Assembly (NCBI RefSeq): GCF_014645135.1 | Contig: NZ_BMLH01000007.1 | Span: 156,998 to 220,997, forward strand | Source of the DNA: Rheinheimera tangshanensis | Lineage (GTDB): Bacteria > Pseudomonadota > Gammaproteobacteria > Enterobacterales > Alteromonadaceae | DNA: 64,000 bases | Direction of reading: 5' to 3' | Shown: positions 8,996 to 17,438 of the stretch, piece by piece | Numbering within the stretch: the stretch's first letter is position 1 | How the letters are laid out: each line of letters opens with the position of its first letter | Translations under genes and position numbers: made by a program | The notes under the pieces: model-generated | Database searches by the model: none | Seen by the model: the letters and a program-made list of their open reading frames with translations, nothing else | What the model was told of the DNA's origin: nothing

Positions 8996-9466
8996 ATGAT
9001 GCGTAAATTAATATGGCTTTTCCCTCTAGCGCTGTTATCCGCCTGTGGGTCTGAGGACAAAAAAAACTCGGCACCTGTATTTGCAGAAGCCAGTTTTGCC
9101 ACAGAAACAGAGACACAAGTGATGGATAAACTGATAGCTACTGATCCTGACGGGGATATGCTGAGCTATAGCATCGACTCTCAGCCAGTCAATGGCAGCC
9201 TGACACTGAACAGCAATGGTGATTTTGTTTACCAACCCAAGGCTGAATATACAGGCAGTGACAGTTTTGTCGCGCGGGTAACAGATGGAGATCTCACCGC
9301 AAGCGCGACAATCCGCTTAGAAGTCAACAGGGCCACAGTCTCTTTCCTGCAATACAGCAAAACCGCGTTTGCTCAACAGGAAACTGATATGGCGTTATCG
9401 ACCAATGGGCGGGATTTTACTCAGGACACTGAAGATACAGCGGATTACGCTGAAGTGTTTCAGTAA
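8996..9466 (+). CDS. Lipoprotein with one cadherin/Ig-like (tandem-95 type) domain
   Basis: The protein has about 156 residues. The signal sequence ends in a lipobox, LLSAC, so Cys is expected to be lipidated. Next comes one cadherin-like domain with the calcium-site style motif ATDPDGDMLSY, then FVYQPKAEYTGSDSF and ARVTDGD, as in VCBS/tandem-95 repeats of surface adhesins. It starts 11 bp after the DUF4331 stop; AGGAG upstream serves either ATG (8996 or 8999, the latter better spaced). Having one domain instead of many repeats suggests an accessory surface protein and not an adhesin. A perfect hairpin follows its stop. Confidence 0.78.
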   Translation: MMRKLIWLFPLALLSACGSEDKKNSAPVFAEASFATETETQVMDKLIATDPDGDMLSYSIDSQPVNGSLTLNSNGDFVYQPKAEYTGSDSFVARVTDGDLTASATIRLEVNRATVSFLQYSKTAFAQQETDMALSTNGRDFTQDTEDTADYAEVFQ

Positions 9467-9485
9467 CAATGGACTGAAATAAGCA

Positions 9486-9506
9486 AGCCCCGGTCTGACC
9501 GGGGCT
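9486..9506 (+). other. Perfect GC-rich hairpin between lipoprotein and TPR genes
   Basis: AGCCCCGGT (9486-9494) and ACCGGGGCT (9498-9506) are perfect inverted repeats with a 3-nt loop. No T-run follows; the next gene's ribosome-binding site starts 6 nt later. It could shield the upstream mRNA 3' end, reduce read-through, or damp translation of the TPR gene. Confidence 0.6.
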
Positions 9507-9521
9507 GTTATGGAGCAGATG

Positions 9522-10643
9522 ATGTTACAAAAAATAGCATGCATTACAATGGTTTTTCTTTTAATGGCAGGTACAACAGCCTTACCCACTATCACTTTTG
9601 CAGCATCTGCTGAAGGCGGATTGATGCTGCAGAGCAAAAGTCGCGTTGTGTTGCCCGCTTGGGTGAGACATGTGGAACAGCAGTCCTCACAATCTCAGTC
9701 AGCTGAGGATCAGGTAACACTGGCACAAGCCTACCTGCAACTGGCTCGTCAGCCGGGCTGGAGCCGTTACTTTGACAAGGCGCAGCAGCTATTAAAAAAA
9801 GCTCACAGCCCCTCTTCTGCCGCCTATTGGCTGGCTTTAGCAGATATTTCACAGCAGCAACATCAGTTTGAGGATGCGCTGAATTATCTGGCAAAAGCCC
9901 AAAAGCTGCAGCCTGACGATATCAATGCTTTGTTAATGAAAAACCGGATTTATCTGGTACAAAATAATACTACCGCGGCGCTGGCTGAATGCAAAAAGTT
10001 GCTGGGGCAACAAGAGCTGTTTTTATTGTCCTTGTGCAGTTTGGAAGTTGCAGGACGTCAAGGCAAAACTCAGGATAGTTATAAGGCTTTGCAACTGTTG
10101 GCAAGGCAACAGCAAAGTATCCCACTGGCGCAACAACAGTGGCTGATTGCCGTGCTGGCTGAGCAAGCGGAAGTCTTACACCAACCCAAGCAAGCACGAG
10201 CCTGGTTAGAGCAGCTGTTATTCGCAGCACAATCTGAGCTTGCACCTTTGCCACTCTGGGTGAAATGGGCCGATTTAACGCTGAAGCAGGATGCAACTTT
10301 GGTGTATCAGAAATTACAGCACCTACATCAACACCAACAGCTCGAAGACGCCCTTCTGCTGCGCCTGGCTTTAGCGGAACAACAACTGGCCGAAGGACAA
10401 GAGTATCAAGTCCTGATGCAACAAAGGGTTTCACTGCGGGAACAGCGTCAGGACACACTGCACAGCGCTGACCTGGCTCATTATTATCTGCGACTCGCCC
10501 CTGACCCAAAGAAAGCCTTGTACTACGCCAGACTAAATGTCCAGCAAGCACAAGAGCCGGATGATCAGCAGTTATTCACTCTGGCGCTTAAGCAGTCGCA
10601 ACAAGACACCTCCCCCTCAGTCCAAACAGGAGAACAACCATGA
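9522..10643 (+). CDS. Exported TPR protein
   Basis: This protein of about 373 residues has a signal peptide (hydrophobic stretch IACITMVFLLMAGTTALP) and then TPR-like helical pairs, such as YWLALADISQQQHQFEDALNYL followed by AKAQKLQPDDINALLMKNR at about 105-145. The C-terminal half is Gln-rich and helical. ATG 9522 is favoured because GGAG lies 6 nt upstream; ATGs at 9519 and 9510 are in frame. Its stop overlaps the next start by 4 bp (ATGA). In this operon it is likely a periplasmic scaffold for the DUF4331, HupE-domain and TonB receptor products. No direct functional evidence is visible. Confidence 0.75.
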   Translation: MLQKIACITMVFLLMAGTTALPTITFAASAEGGLMLQSKSRVVLPAWVRHVEQQSSQSQSAEDQVTLAQAYLQLARQPGWSRYFDKAQQLLKKAHSPSSAAYWLALADISQQQHQFEDALNYLAKAQKLQPDDINALLMKNRIYLVQNNTTAALAECKKLLGQQELFLLSLCSLEVAGRQGKTQDSYKALQLLARQQQSIPLAQQQWLIAVLAEQAEVLHQPKQARAWLEQLLFAAQSELAPLPLWVKWADLTLKQDATLVYQKLQHLHQHQQLEDALLLRLALAEQQLAEGQEYQVLMQQRVSLREQRQDTLHSADLAHYYLRLAPDPKKALYYARLNVQQAQEPDDQQLFTLALKQSQQDTSPSVQTGEQP

Positions 10644-11122
10644 AATGGCTTTTAGTCATAAGTTTATGTTTAAGTTGCTCTGTCTCTGCACACAGTTTAA
10701 GCACCGCCTTTATGCAACTACATAACACAGAGGCAGGCTTATCCGCCAGACTGGAACTGAGTATTGCCGACTTACAACAAGCATTAAACTGGCCTGCTGA
10801 TCAGGATATACGCTGGAGTGATATCCAAAAAAATAAAACACAGATCTTTAGCTATCTGCAGCAACATCTGTATGTAAAGAGCAAACAAAACAACCGCTGC
10901 GTGTTGGAAACTGAGGCCAATGCATGGACAGCTGTGGAAAAAAACCAAACCTATTACTTAAGTTTACCCTTAGTCAGCACCTGTAACGCGCAACAAAGTT
11001 CATTGCATTATCAGCTGTTTAGCGAGTTGCATGATCATAAACTGCTGGTAAGCTGGCAAGACAAACAATGGGTTGTCTCGCATCAGAGCCCTGCCCTGGA
11101 CCTAACCAAAGTTGCTCCCTGA
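10640..11122 (+). CDS. Periplasmic protein like the N-terminal domain of HupE/UreJ-2 proteins
   Basis: The 160-residue protein has a signal peptide (MKWLLVISLCLSCSVSA). The mature start AHSLSTAFMQL and the segment LNWPADQDIRWSDIQKNK resemble the soluble extracytoplasmic domain that precedes the membrane part of large HupE/UreJ-type proteins. There an acidic loop plus W-x-E/D-x pattern is typical. The hydrophobic HupE membrane domain is absent, so this is a free-standing version. Two Cys (at about 92 and 115) might form a disulfide. Overlaps with both neighbours (ATGA) show tight coupling. HupE/UreJ proteins are linked to nickel uptake, so a metal role is possible but unproven. Confidence 0.55.
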   Translation: MKWLLVISLCLSCSVSAHSLSTAFMQLHNTEAGLSARLELSIADLQQALNWPADQDIRWSDIQKNKTQIFSYLQQHLYVKSKQNNRCVLETEANAWTAVEKNQTYYLSLPLVSTCNAQQSSLHYQLFSELHDHKLLVSWQDKQWVVSHQSPALDLTKVAP

Positions 11123-13164
11123 TGAACAAATCTCAACAGATGTTAAGCTGCACGCTGTCGCTTTGTTCTGCTCTGGTCATAGCGCAGGAGCAGACCAGTG
11201 CAACAGAACCTGAACTGATTTTAGTTCGGGGCAATCAACACCAGCATGGGTCCACCATTAATGCCTCAGAAGGCCATGTGCACGGCGTAGACATTGAACA
11301 ACGGGCCCTGCTAAGACCCGGTGATATGCTGGAGTTTGTGCCAGGTATGGTCGTCACTCAACACAGTGGCAGTGGCAAAGCCAATCAGTATTTTTTACGG
11401 GGTTTTAATCTGGATCACGGCACCGACTTTGCAACTTCAGTCGATGGTATGCCTGTCAATATGCGAAGTCATGGCCATGGCCAGGGCTATTCAGATCTGA
11501 ATTTCCTGATCCCCGAGCTTGTCGAGCATATTCGCTATCGTAAAGGCAACTATAAGGCACAGGATGGTGATTTTGCCAATGCAGGCGCAGCTGATTTTGA
11601 ATTAAAAAATCAAGGCCCAGAACTGCTTCAATTAAGCTTGGGTCAACATCAATACCAGAGACTTTTAGCCAGTGGCAGCACAAGTTATGACTCTGCAGAC
11701 TGGCTTAATGCAGTCGAGCTGCAAGGTTATGCAGGCCCATGGCAAGGTGTCGATGAACAGGTTAAAAAAGTGAATCTGGTCAGTCGTTACAGCACGCAAC
11801 AACACGACTCTGCACAACAACTAACCTTTATGCTGTATGACAATAGCTGGAATGCAGCGGATCAAATCCCACAGCGGGCCATCGATCAGGGACTGATCGA
11901 CAGGTTGGGAGTGATAGACCCAAGTTCAGGAGGCAATAGTAACAGGCAGAGCATCTCTGGGCACTGGCAACAGCAGAACTTCAGAGCCAGTGGCTATTGG
12001 ATCCAGAGTGAATTGCAGCTCTGGTCGAATTTCAGTTACTTTCTCAATGATCCACTCAAAGGCGACCAGTTTGAACAAAGCGATAAAAGGCAGTTGTTTG
12101 GCGGTGAAATCAGCAAAGAACTGCAACTTAAACTGGGTTCTTTAGACTGGAGCCATCAATTCGGTCTGCAAAGCCGTTATGACGATATTGATCAGCTTGG
12201 TTTGTCGCTCACTGAAAACCGGATACAACATCAGGCGGTGCGAATGGATCAGGTGCAACAGCAGTCCTGGTCTGTGTTTCATCAGCAGCAACTGCAGTTA
12301 AACCCCGACTGGCAAGCTCAGCTTGGACTGCGTTATGACTGGATGTCTGCCAAAGTAGAAAGCCTTCTTCACCAGGAAAACAGTGGACGCGCATCACAAG
12401 GCATCAGCTCTGTGAAACTTGGGCTGCGTTACCAAAGCGACGAAGCTCAGCAATGGGATTTTTCTGTTGGACAAGGCATGCATTCTAATGATGCAAGAGG
12501 CGCAACCATCACCACAGATCCTGTCACTGGGGAATCGGCCAGTGCCGTTCCACTTTGGGTTCGCTCTGAAGGCGCAGAACTGGGCTGGCGTTATCTCCAA
12601 TCGAAGCAATGGCAAATTTCGGTCGCGGTTTGGGCCTTGCAGCTTGATTCCGAGCTGGTTTATATAGGTGATGCCGGAGGCACAGAACCGAACAGAGCAT
12701 CCCGCAGAACCGGTGCTGAACTGGCCTGGTATTATTGGATAAGTCCTGTCTGGACTTTGGATTTGGAACTTGCCACCAGTCGCAGCAGGTATAAAAGTAA
12801 CAGTGCAGATGAAGGTCGGTTTATTGAAGGAGCCCTGCCCGCCGTCGCCAGTATTGCCATCAACTACCATGACGATACAGGACTGCATGCCAATCTGCGT
12901 TTACGCCATTTTGGCAACAGAACCCTCGACAGCTACAACCAACAACAAGCTCCCAGCAGTACGGTATTGAATGCGGACTTATCCTACCAATGGCAACAAT
13001 GGGAATTTGGTGCTGAACTCTTGAATCTAACCAACAGGAAAGTGGCAGATATGGTGTATTTCTATCCATCCCGTTTGGAAAACGAAGCCACAGCTGTTGA
13101 AGACAGACACTTTCACCCGCTGGAGCCTCGTATGGTGCGTTTGTCCGTTGGTTATCGTTTTTAG
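11122..13164 (+). CDS. TonB-dependent outer-membrane receptor with His-rich N-terminus
   Basis: This 680-residue receptor has a signal peptide (to about residue 21), a plug domain (VRGNQHQHGSTINASEG, then GDMLEFVPGMVV, YFLRGFNLDHGTDFA, VDGMPVNMRSHGHGQGY) and a 22-strand-type barrel ending in LSVGYRF with terminal Phe, as outer-membrane proteins require. Histidine clusters (HQH, HVH, HGHGQG) sit in the plug region and suggest a transition-metal substrate; this is inference. ATG 11122 overlaps the stop of the HupE-like gene (ATGA), so the longer in-frame start at 11068 is rejected. It is last in the DUF4331 operon and is followed by a terminator. Confidence 0.9.
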   Translation: MNKSQQMLSCTLSLCSALVIAQEQTSATEPELILVRGNQHQHGSTINASEGHVHGVDIEQRALLRPGDMLEFVPGMVVTQHSGSGKANQYFLRGFNLDHGTDFATSVDGMPVNMRSHGHGQGYSDLNFLIPELVEHIRYRKGNYKAQDGDFANAGAADFELKNQGPELLQLSLGQHQYQRLLASGSTSYDSADWLNAVELQGYAGPWQGVDEQVKKVNLVSRYSTQQHDSAQQLTFMLYDNSWNAADQIPQRAIDQGLIDRLGVIDPSSGGNSNRQSISGHWQQQNFRASGYWIQSELQLWSNFSYFLNDPLKGDQFEQSDKRQLFGGEISKELQLKLGSLDWSHQFGLQSRYDDIDQLGLSLTENRIQHQAVRMDQVQQQSWSVFHQQQLQLNPDWQAQLGLRYDWMSAKVESLLHQENSGRASQGISSVKLGLRYQSDEAQQWDFSVGQGMHSNDARGATITTDPVTGESASAVPLWVRSEGAELGWRYLQSKQWQISVAVWALQLDSELVYIGDAGGTEPNRASRRTGAELAWYYWISPVWTLDLELATSRSRYKSNSADEGRFIEGALPAVASIAINYHDDTGLHANLRLRHFGNRTLDSYNQQQAPSSTVLNADLSYQWQQWEFGAELLNLTNRKVADMVYFYPSRLENEATAVEDRHFHPLEPRMVRLSVGYRF

Positions 13165-13200
13165 CTAGTCAGAGTCTGATGTTCCATACAGAAAACTAAT

Positions 13201-13236
13201 AAAAAGCCAGCATTCAAATCACTGGCTTTTTATATG
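13201..13236. terminator. Bidirectional terminator between TonB receptor and HiPIP genes
   Basis: AAAAAGCCAG (13201-13210) and CTGGCTTTTT (13222-13231) form a perfect stem with an 11-nt loop. T-rich ends on both strands suit the plus-strand receptor gene and the minus-strand HiPIP gene that converge here. Confidence 0.88.
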
Positions 13237-13264
13237 GCTTTGTATTTTTAGCAGCAAGCTAAAC

Positions 13265-13555
13265 TCAGGCTTTTTTCGCCCAGGCTGCACACCAGCCTTC
13301 AGCACTGACCAATTTGCCGGGGAAAATGTTACATCCCCTTAACGCATCGCCGTCTTTGCCCTGCACTTGCATACAGTTGGCACAATTAGCTCCGGCGACA
13401 GTAGACTTATCGACATATTTCATTGCTACTGCCAGTGGGTCATCCGCTTTTACTTGCTCCTGCGCCAATGCATGCAATGCTGTGCCACCTAAGGTAATAC
13501 CTACTAAGGTAGAAGCCGATAGTTTTAAAAAATTACGTCTGTCTAAATTTCCCAT
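13265..13555 (-). CDS. High-potential iron-sulfur protein (HiPIP), Tat-exported
   Basis: This 96-residue precursor is a small periplasmic electron carrier with one [4Fe-4S]3+/2+ cluster. The N-terminus has a Tat signal (DRRNFLKLSAS) with a hydrophobic stretch ending ALHALA. The four cluster cysteines are at 58, 61, 75 and 89 in the classic HiPIP layout, CANCM, GCNIFPGKLV and GWCAAW. GGAG is 7 nt before the ATG. Such proteins shuttle electrons to terminal oxidases or photosynthetic centres; the partner here is unknown. It is single-gene and faces the receptor gene across a shared terminator. Confidence 0.95.
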   Translation of the reverse strand: MGNLDRRNFLKLSASTLVGITLGGTALHALAQEQVKADDPLAVAMKYVDKSTVAGANCANCMQVQGKDGDALRGCNIFPGKLVSAEGWCAAWAKKA

Positions 13556-13719
13556 CTTGTTACTCCGTTTTTGTCATTGTTGCATCAAGGTGTTCTGCCC
13601 CTTGACGTTACTTGGCTATATACCTTACGGAGTATGGACGAAATAAGATTATATGGCTTTGATCTAACGCAGTTTTTGACAGCTTCAACTGGCAAGTTCA
13701 ACAGACAGTTCTGTAAACA

Positions 13720-14496
13720 TCAGTTCCAGATCCTGGACTTTGTGACATAAAACTTTAGCCATTGCTCTATGGTGCCTTGCTGCCGTTGTTCTTGCAGGTA
13801 AAGGTTAAAGGCAGCTAGTTTCGGCTTCCAGCGAGGGTGAAATGCTACCGTCAGAGCCACAGCATTAAAACCTTGTGCAGAGCGATACAGAGCCTCATCG
13901 GGAAAGTGATGATGCAATAACCAGTTCGCGACATGCTCGTTGATAAAGGCAAAATCACAACGACCATTAAGCAACATTTTCAGTTGAGTGAGCTCACTGG
14001 AGGAATCAACCCGTGCCGTCTCATTACTACTAAAATAAGGCTCTAAGGCTTCATAGATATAATACTGGCGGGTGCACACCGTTTTGCCCTTAATCAACTC
14101 AGGCAATTGAGCCTGCGCTGCTATAGGATGGCGAGCCAGTAAATAATCTTTGTGTTCCAGTAAAGGCTCAGAAAACAATAATTTTTCTGGATGTTGTGTC
14201 CACTCTTTCGCTAATAAAATAGCGTCTACTTCACCTTGGTAGAGTCGATGCTCAGCCCGGGTTCTGTTATCTGACACATAGTGCACAGCAATATTTTGCT
14301 GCTGAAAAAAGTCCTGCAATATCTCCGGAACCAAACCAACCACCTTTTGAGTAGTTTCGTCCTGATACATATAAGGCGGCACCTGAGGGTAATAAAGCAC
14401 AAATTTAAGATCAGCCGGTGTGGGGTCAAGCGGTTTCGCAACGACACAGCTCCCTGAAGTGACCAGCATCAAAATCAGTACTTTTAATAGTTTCAT
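13720..14496 (-). CDS. Periplasmic solute-binding protein, SBP_bac_3 type
   Basis: A 258-residue protein with a signal peptide (MKLLKVLILMLVTSGSCVVA). The rest follows the amino-acid-binding protein fold of family 3, with PPYMYQDETTQKVVGLVPEI at the start of lobe 1 and GRCDFAFINEHVANW in lobe 2. No ABC permease or ATPase gene is adjacent, so it may be an orphan binding protein or a sensor-like secreted protein, as many such copies in marine gammaproteobacteria are. It is divergent from mltA. The ligand cannot be predicted. Confidence 0.82.
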   Translation of the reverse strand: MKLLKVLILMLVTSGSCVVAKPLDPTPADLKFVLYYPQVPPYMYQDETTQKVVGLVPEILQDFFQQQNIAVHYVSDNRTRAEHRLYQGEVDAILLAKEWTQHPEKLLFSEPLLEHKDYLLARHPIAAQAQLPELIKGKTVCTRQYYIYEALEPYFSSNETARVDSSSELTQLKMLLNGRCDFAFINEHVANWLLHHHFPDEALYRSAQGFNAVALTVAFHPRWKPKLAAFNLYLQEQRQQGTIEQWLKFYVTKSRIWN

Positions 14497-14682
14497 GCAA
14501 TTATCCGTCTAACCAGACCAAAAGCTATCTGTCGATTCGATCGATGATACTAGCATTAGCGTTTTTATCAAATACTTGTTTTGAGCCAGAGTCCACCGAA
14601 AAATTATGGCCTGACTGTTGTCAGTGAACCGACAGTGACATAGAGTGCCGCCACATCTTATTTTTCTGAATTTTAGTGAGTT

Positions 14683-15795
14683 ATGAAACAACACCTTTTG
14701 TGGTTTGGTATCGCCAGCTTAGTTTTGTCTGCCTGCAGTCAAACGTCCGGCATTCATCAATCTAATCAGTTTGATAACAATGGGCTGGATAAAAAAGCCA
14801 AACTATTGAGTGGCACCTATCAGTTGCAGCAAGGCGCAGCATTAAAAGCTCAGTGGCTGACACCGGAGTTGTTATCCGGTCTTGAAGAGCAATTGAAGTA
14901 CCTGAACAAAAAGTCAGTAGCACAGCAGCATAATTTGCCGGGTTTAACCATCACTAAAAGCCAGTTGCAGCAAAGCATCCATGACTTACTGCAATGGGCG
15001 GAGCACCCCACGGCTCAAGGAGGTAAAGCTTTTGCACTGCACCAACTCTCAGGTGAAGATGGCAAAGGCAATGTGCAGTTTACCGGTTACTACGTGCCGG
15101 TGTTTAAAGTACGGACCACAGCGAATGCAGAATACAAATACCCTATTTATCGTAAACCTGCAGGGTTAACAAACTATCCTAATCGCGAGCAAATTGACTT
15201 CGAACAAGCGCTGGCGGGTCAAGGACTGGAACTGTTTTACAGCAACAGCCTGGTCGATAATTTTTTTATGCAGGTACAAGGCTCAGGCGTAGTCGAAGAT
15301 GAATATGGTCAGCAGCATTTATTAAGCTACGGTGGTGGTAACGGCCATTCGTACCGCAGTTTAGGCAAAGTACTGATTGAAATGGGTGAATATACAGCAG
15401 ATACCATCTCTGCTTCAGCTATTAAAGAATGGCTGGCTAAACATCCACACAGACAACGCGAATTGATGAGTCGAAACCCCAGTTATACTTTTTTCTCCAA
15501 GGGTTTGGACAAACCCGTAGGTGCCGCCAATGTGCCTCTAACGCCATTACACTCTATAGCGGTAGACCCGGCTTTTATTCCTTTAGGTTCGGTAGTACTG
15601 GCGCAGGTGCCGGTGCTGGACGGCAAAGGTGAATTAACAGGCCATGAGTTCAGATTAATGCTGGCTCAGGATAAAGGCGCGGCTATTAAAACCCCGGGCC
15701 GGATTGATGTGTATCAGGGCATTGGTGATGAAGCTCAGCAGCGCAGCGACAGCTTGCGCCATTACGGCAAAATATGGCTGGTGTTACCAAAATAA
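14683..15795 (+). CDS. mltA: Membrane-bound lytic murein transglycosylase A
   Basis: The 370-residue lipoprotein (lipobox LVLSAC, Cys18) cleaves the MurNAc-GlcNAc bond of peptidoglycan, forming 1,6-anhydroMurNAc ends. It contains the MltA barrel (GYYVPVFKVR near 130, then YRKPAGL) and the C-terminal 3D domain, IAVDPAFIPLGSVV followed by RLMLAQDKGAAIKTPGRIDVY. The conserved Asp residues include the family's catalytic Asp in RIDVYQG. Length matches E. coli MltA (365). It is a single gene with its own terminator. Part of the peptidoglycan-turnover set in this window (with PBP4, the D-Ala-D-Ala dipeptidase and NamZ). Confidence 0.95.
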   Translation: MKQHLLWFGIASLVLSACSQTSGIHQSNQFDNNGLDKKAKLLSGTYQLQQGAALKAQWLTPELLSGLEEQLKYLNKKSVAQQHNLPGLTITKSQLQQSIHDLLQWAEHPTAQGGKAFALHQLSGEDGKGNVQFTGYYVPVFKVRTTANAEYKYPIYRKPAGLTNYPNREQIDFEQALAGQGLELFYSNSLVDNFFMQVQGSGVVEDEYGQQHLLSYGGGNGHSYRSLGKVLIEMGEYTADTISASAIKEWLAKHPHRQRELMSRNPSYTFFSKGLDKPVGAANVPLTPLHSIAVDPAFIPLGSVVLAQVPVLDGKGELTGHEFRLMLAQDKGAAIKTPGRIDVYQGIGDEAQQRSDSLRHYGKIWLVLPK

Positions 15796-15824
15796 GGATC
15801 AGAGCCAAAGCTCTGATCCTTTAA
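15794..15824 (+). terminator. Terminator of mltA
   Basis: A perfect 12-bp stem, AAGGATCAGAGC (15794-15805) with GCTCTGATCCTT (15810-15821) and a CAAA loop. It begins inside the mltA stop codon. Only a short T stretch follows, so its efficiency is uncertain. Confidence 0.7.
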
Positions 15825-15843
15825 GCTACAGTTAGAAACTCAC

Positions 15844-16875
15844 TTAGTTCAGATGTGTTTTCAGCGCCTGACCGGCTTGGTCCAATGCGGCTTGTGTACC
15901 AGGTACATCAGAGAGTACATTCAGTAAACCAAAGTCGTGGATCATGCCGTTGTAGCGCACTGATGTCACTGTCACACCTGCCGCATCCAGCTTGTTGGCA
16001 TAAGCTTCCCCCTCGTCACGCAGTACATCTAAAGCGGCGGTTTGTACCAGAGCTGGCGGTAAACCTTTTAACTGCTCTATGCTGGCACGCAGTGGTGAGG
16101 CATAAATCTCGTTACGCTCTGCAGGATTCGTGGTGTAATTATCCCAAAACCACCGCATCATGTTTTTGCTCAGGAAGTAGCCGTCTGCAAGCTGGTTGTA
16201 GGACGTATTTTCAAAGTTCGCATCTGTCACAGGCCATAACAGCAACTGGAATTTAAGTGCTGGAGTACCCGCTTCTTTGGCTTTTAGAGCTACCACTGCC
16301 GCCATATTGCCACCGACACTGTTACCGGCGACCGCTAAACGTGAGCTGTCGATGTTCAGCTCTTTGCCATGCTCTGCCACCCATTTGGTTGCGGCATAAG
16401 CCTGATTAATAGCTGTTGGGTATTTGGCTTCTGGTGATGGCGTGTAATCCACATACACAGCTGCTGCACCAGAGCGGCTGACTAAATCACGGATTAAACG
16501 CTCGTGAGTTGGGAAATCGCCTAACACCCAGCCACCACCGTGGAAGAACATAAAGGCTGGTAATACACCTTTGCTGCCTGCAGGACGAACCACCACCAGT
16601 TTTAATGGCTTGCCATCGATCCTAATGGTTTTTTCACTGACATCAGCAGCTGGTAATGTGGCACCGGCCTGAGCACCTGTTAACACAGCGCGGGCATCTT
16701 TAGGCGACAGTTGCTCTAAAGGTGTACCTCCGCTCTGAGCCAGTGCATTTAAAAAGCCCTGAGTTTGTTGTTCTACCTGTACATCAAGAGCAGGACCACC
16801 AGCGGCGAAAGCACTGTTAATGCCTAAAGCAATGACTGTTAAACCTACAATTTTACGAAATGTGTTCATATTCAT
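15844..16875 (-). CDS. Exported alpha/beta hydrolase (HSL/esterase family)
   Basis: The 343-residue precursor starts with a signal peptide (IVGLTVIALGINSAFA). The mature part is an alpha/beta hydrolase-3 domain with the HGGGW oxyanion motif, nucleophile elbow GNSVGG (near 198), Asp in ALDVLRDEGEAY and His in GMIHDFG, so the triad is complete. It is expected to hydrolyse carboxylic esters in the periplasm or outside. It lies 113 bp downstream of ohr on the same strand, and the gap carries a TATCGCGATA site identical to one upstream of ohr, so joint peroxide control is likely. Hydrolases next to ohr may deal with lipid ester products; this is inference. Confidence 0.88.
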   Translation of the reverse strand: MNMNTFRKIVGLTVIALGINSAFAAGGPALDVQVEQQTQGFLNALAQSGGTPLEQLSPKDARAVLTGAQAGATLPAADVSEKTIRIDGKPLKLVVVRPAGSKGVLPAFMFFHGGGWVLGDFPTHERLIRDLVSRSGAAAVYVDYTPSPEAKYPTAINQAYAATKWVAEHGKELNIDSSRLAVAGNSVGGNMAAVVALKAKEAGTPALKFQLLLWPVTDANFENTSYNQLADGYFLSKNMMRWFWDNYTTNPAERNEIYASPLRASIEQLKGLPPALVQTAALDVLRDEGEAYANKLDAAGVTVTSVRYNGMIHDFGLLNVLSDVPGTQAALDQAGQALKTHLN

Positions 16876-16901
16876 CTCCTCGCCGCAGCGGTCTATGGGT
16901 A

Positions 16902-16942
16902 GCGATAACAGGTTGATTACTCATCTAACTGTTATCGCGATA
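16902..16942. promoter_or_regulatory. Candidate OhrR-type operator before the hydrolase gene
   Basis: GCGATAACAG (16902-16911) and CTGTTATCGC (16929-16938) are perfect inverted repeats, and the right part runs into the palindrome TATCGCGATA (16933-16942). The same decamer occurs before ohr at 17450-17459. The site is 27-67 nt upstream of the hydrolase start. Confidence 0.5.
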
Positions 16943-16988
16943 CATTAATAATTAAAAAATTTAGTTTATTGAGCTGAATGTTGTGCTG

Positions 16989-17408
16989 TTAGCTGACAAT
17001 CACTAAACGCACATCAATATTGCCGCGGGTTGCGTTGGAGTAAGGACAAACCTGATGAGCCTTAGTCACTAAGTCCTGCGCTACTTCCAAACTTACACCT
17101 GGTAGGCTGATTTGCAGCTCAATATCCAGACCAAAACCACCCGGGATTTGGCCAATACCCACCTCAGCCGTGATTTTGGATTCGTTACTCACCAGCACTT
17201 TTTGTTGTGAAGCGACATATTTAATGGCACCTAAGAAACAAGCTGAGTAACCAGCGGCAAATAACTGCTCAGGGTTAGTCGCTGCGCCACCTGCGCCACC
17301 TAATTCTTTAGGAGTACTTAATTTCACATCCAATACGCCGTCTGAAGATACTGAACGACCGTCACGACCTGAAGTTGAAGTTGCTATTGCTTTGTAAAGT
17401 ACTTGCAT
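16989..17408 (-). CDS. ohr: Organic hydroperoxide resistance protein Ohr
   Basis: A 139-residue OsmC/Ohr-family thiol peroxidase that reduces organic and lipid hydroperoxides in the cytoplasm. Both redox cysteines are present, in YSACFLGAIKYVA and HQVCPYSNATRGN, as is the conserved GGAGGAATNPEQLFAAGY stretch. The chosen ATG gives MQVLYKAIATSTSGRDG and has GAGGAA 8 nt upstream; an in-frame extension to 17432 is not needed. The neighbouring ohrR encodes the expected MarR-type sensor. Operator-like palindromes lie upstream at 17450-17459 and 17608-17648. Confidence 0.95.
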   Translation of the reverse strand: MQVLYKAIATSTSGRDGRSVSSDGVLDVKLSTPKELGGAGGAATNPEQLFAAGYSACFLGAIKYVASQQKVLVSNESKITAEVGIGQIPGGFGLDIELQISLPGVSLEVAQDLVTKAHQVCPYSNATRGNIDVRLVIVS

Positions 17409-17438
17409 GATGTATTCCTCTGTTAAGTTCATTTGTTT

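Noticed and set aside
12394..12888. 164-codon open frame antisense to the TonB receptor
   Set aside because: It lies wholly inside the receptor gene, whose barrel strands are clear; the antisense translation has no recognisable features.
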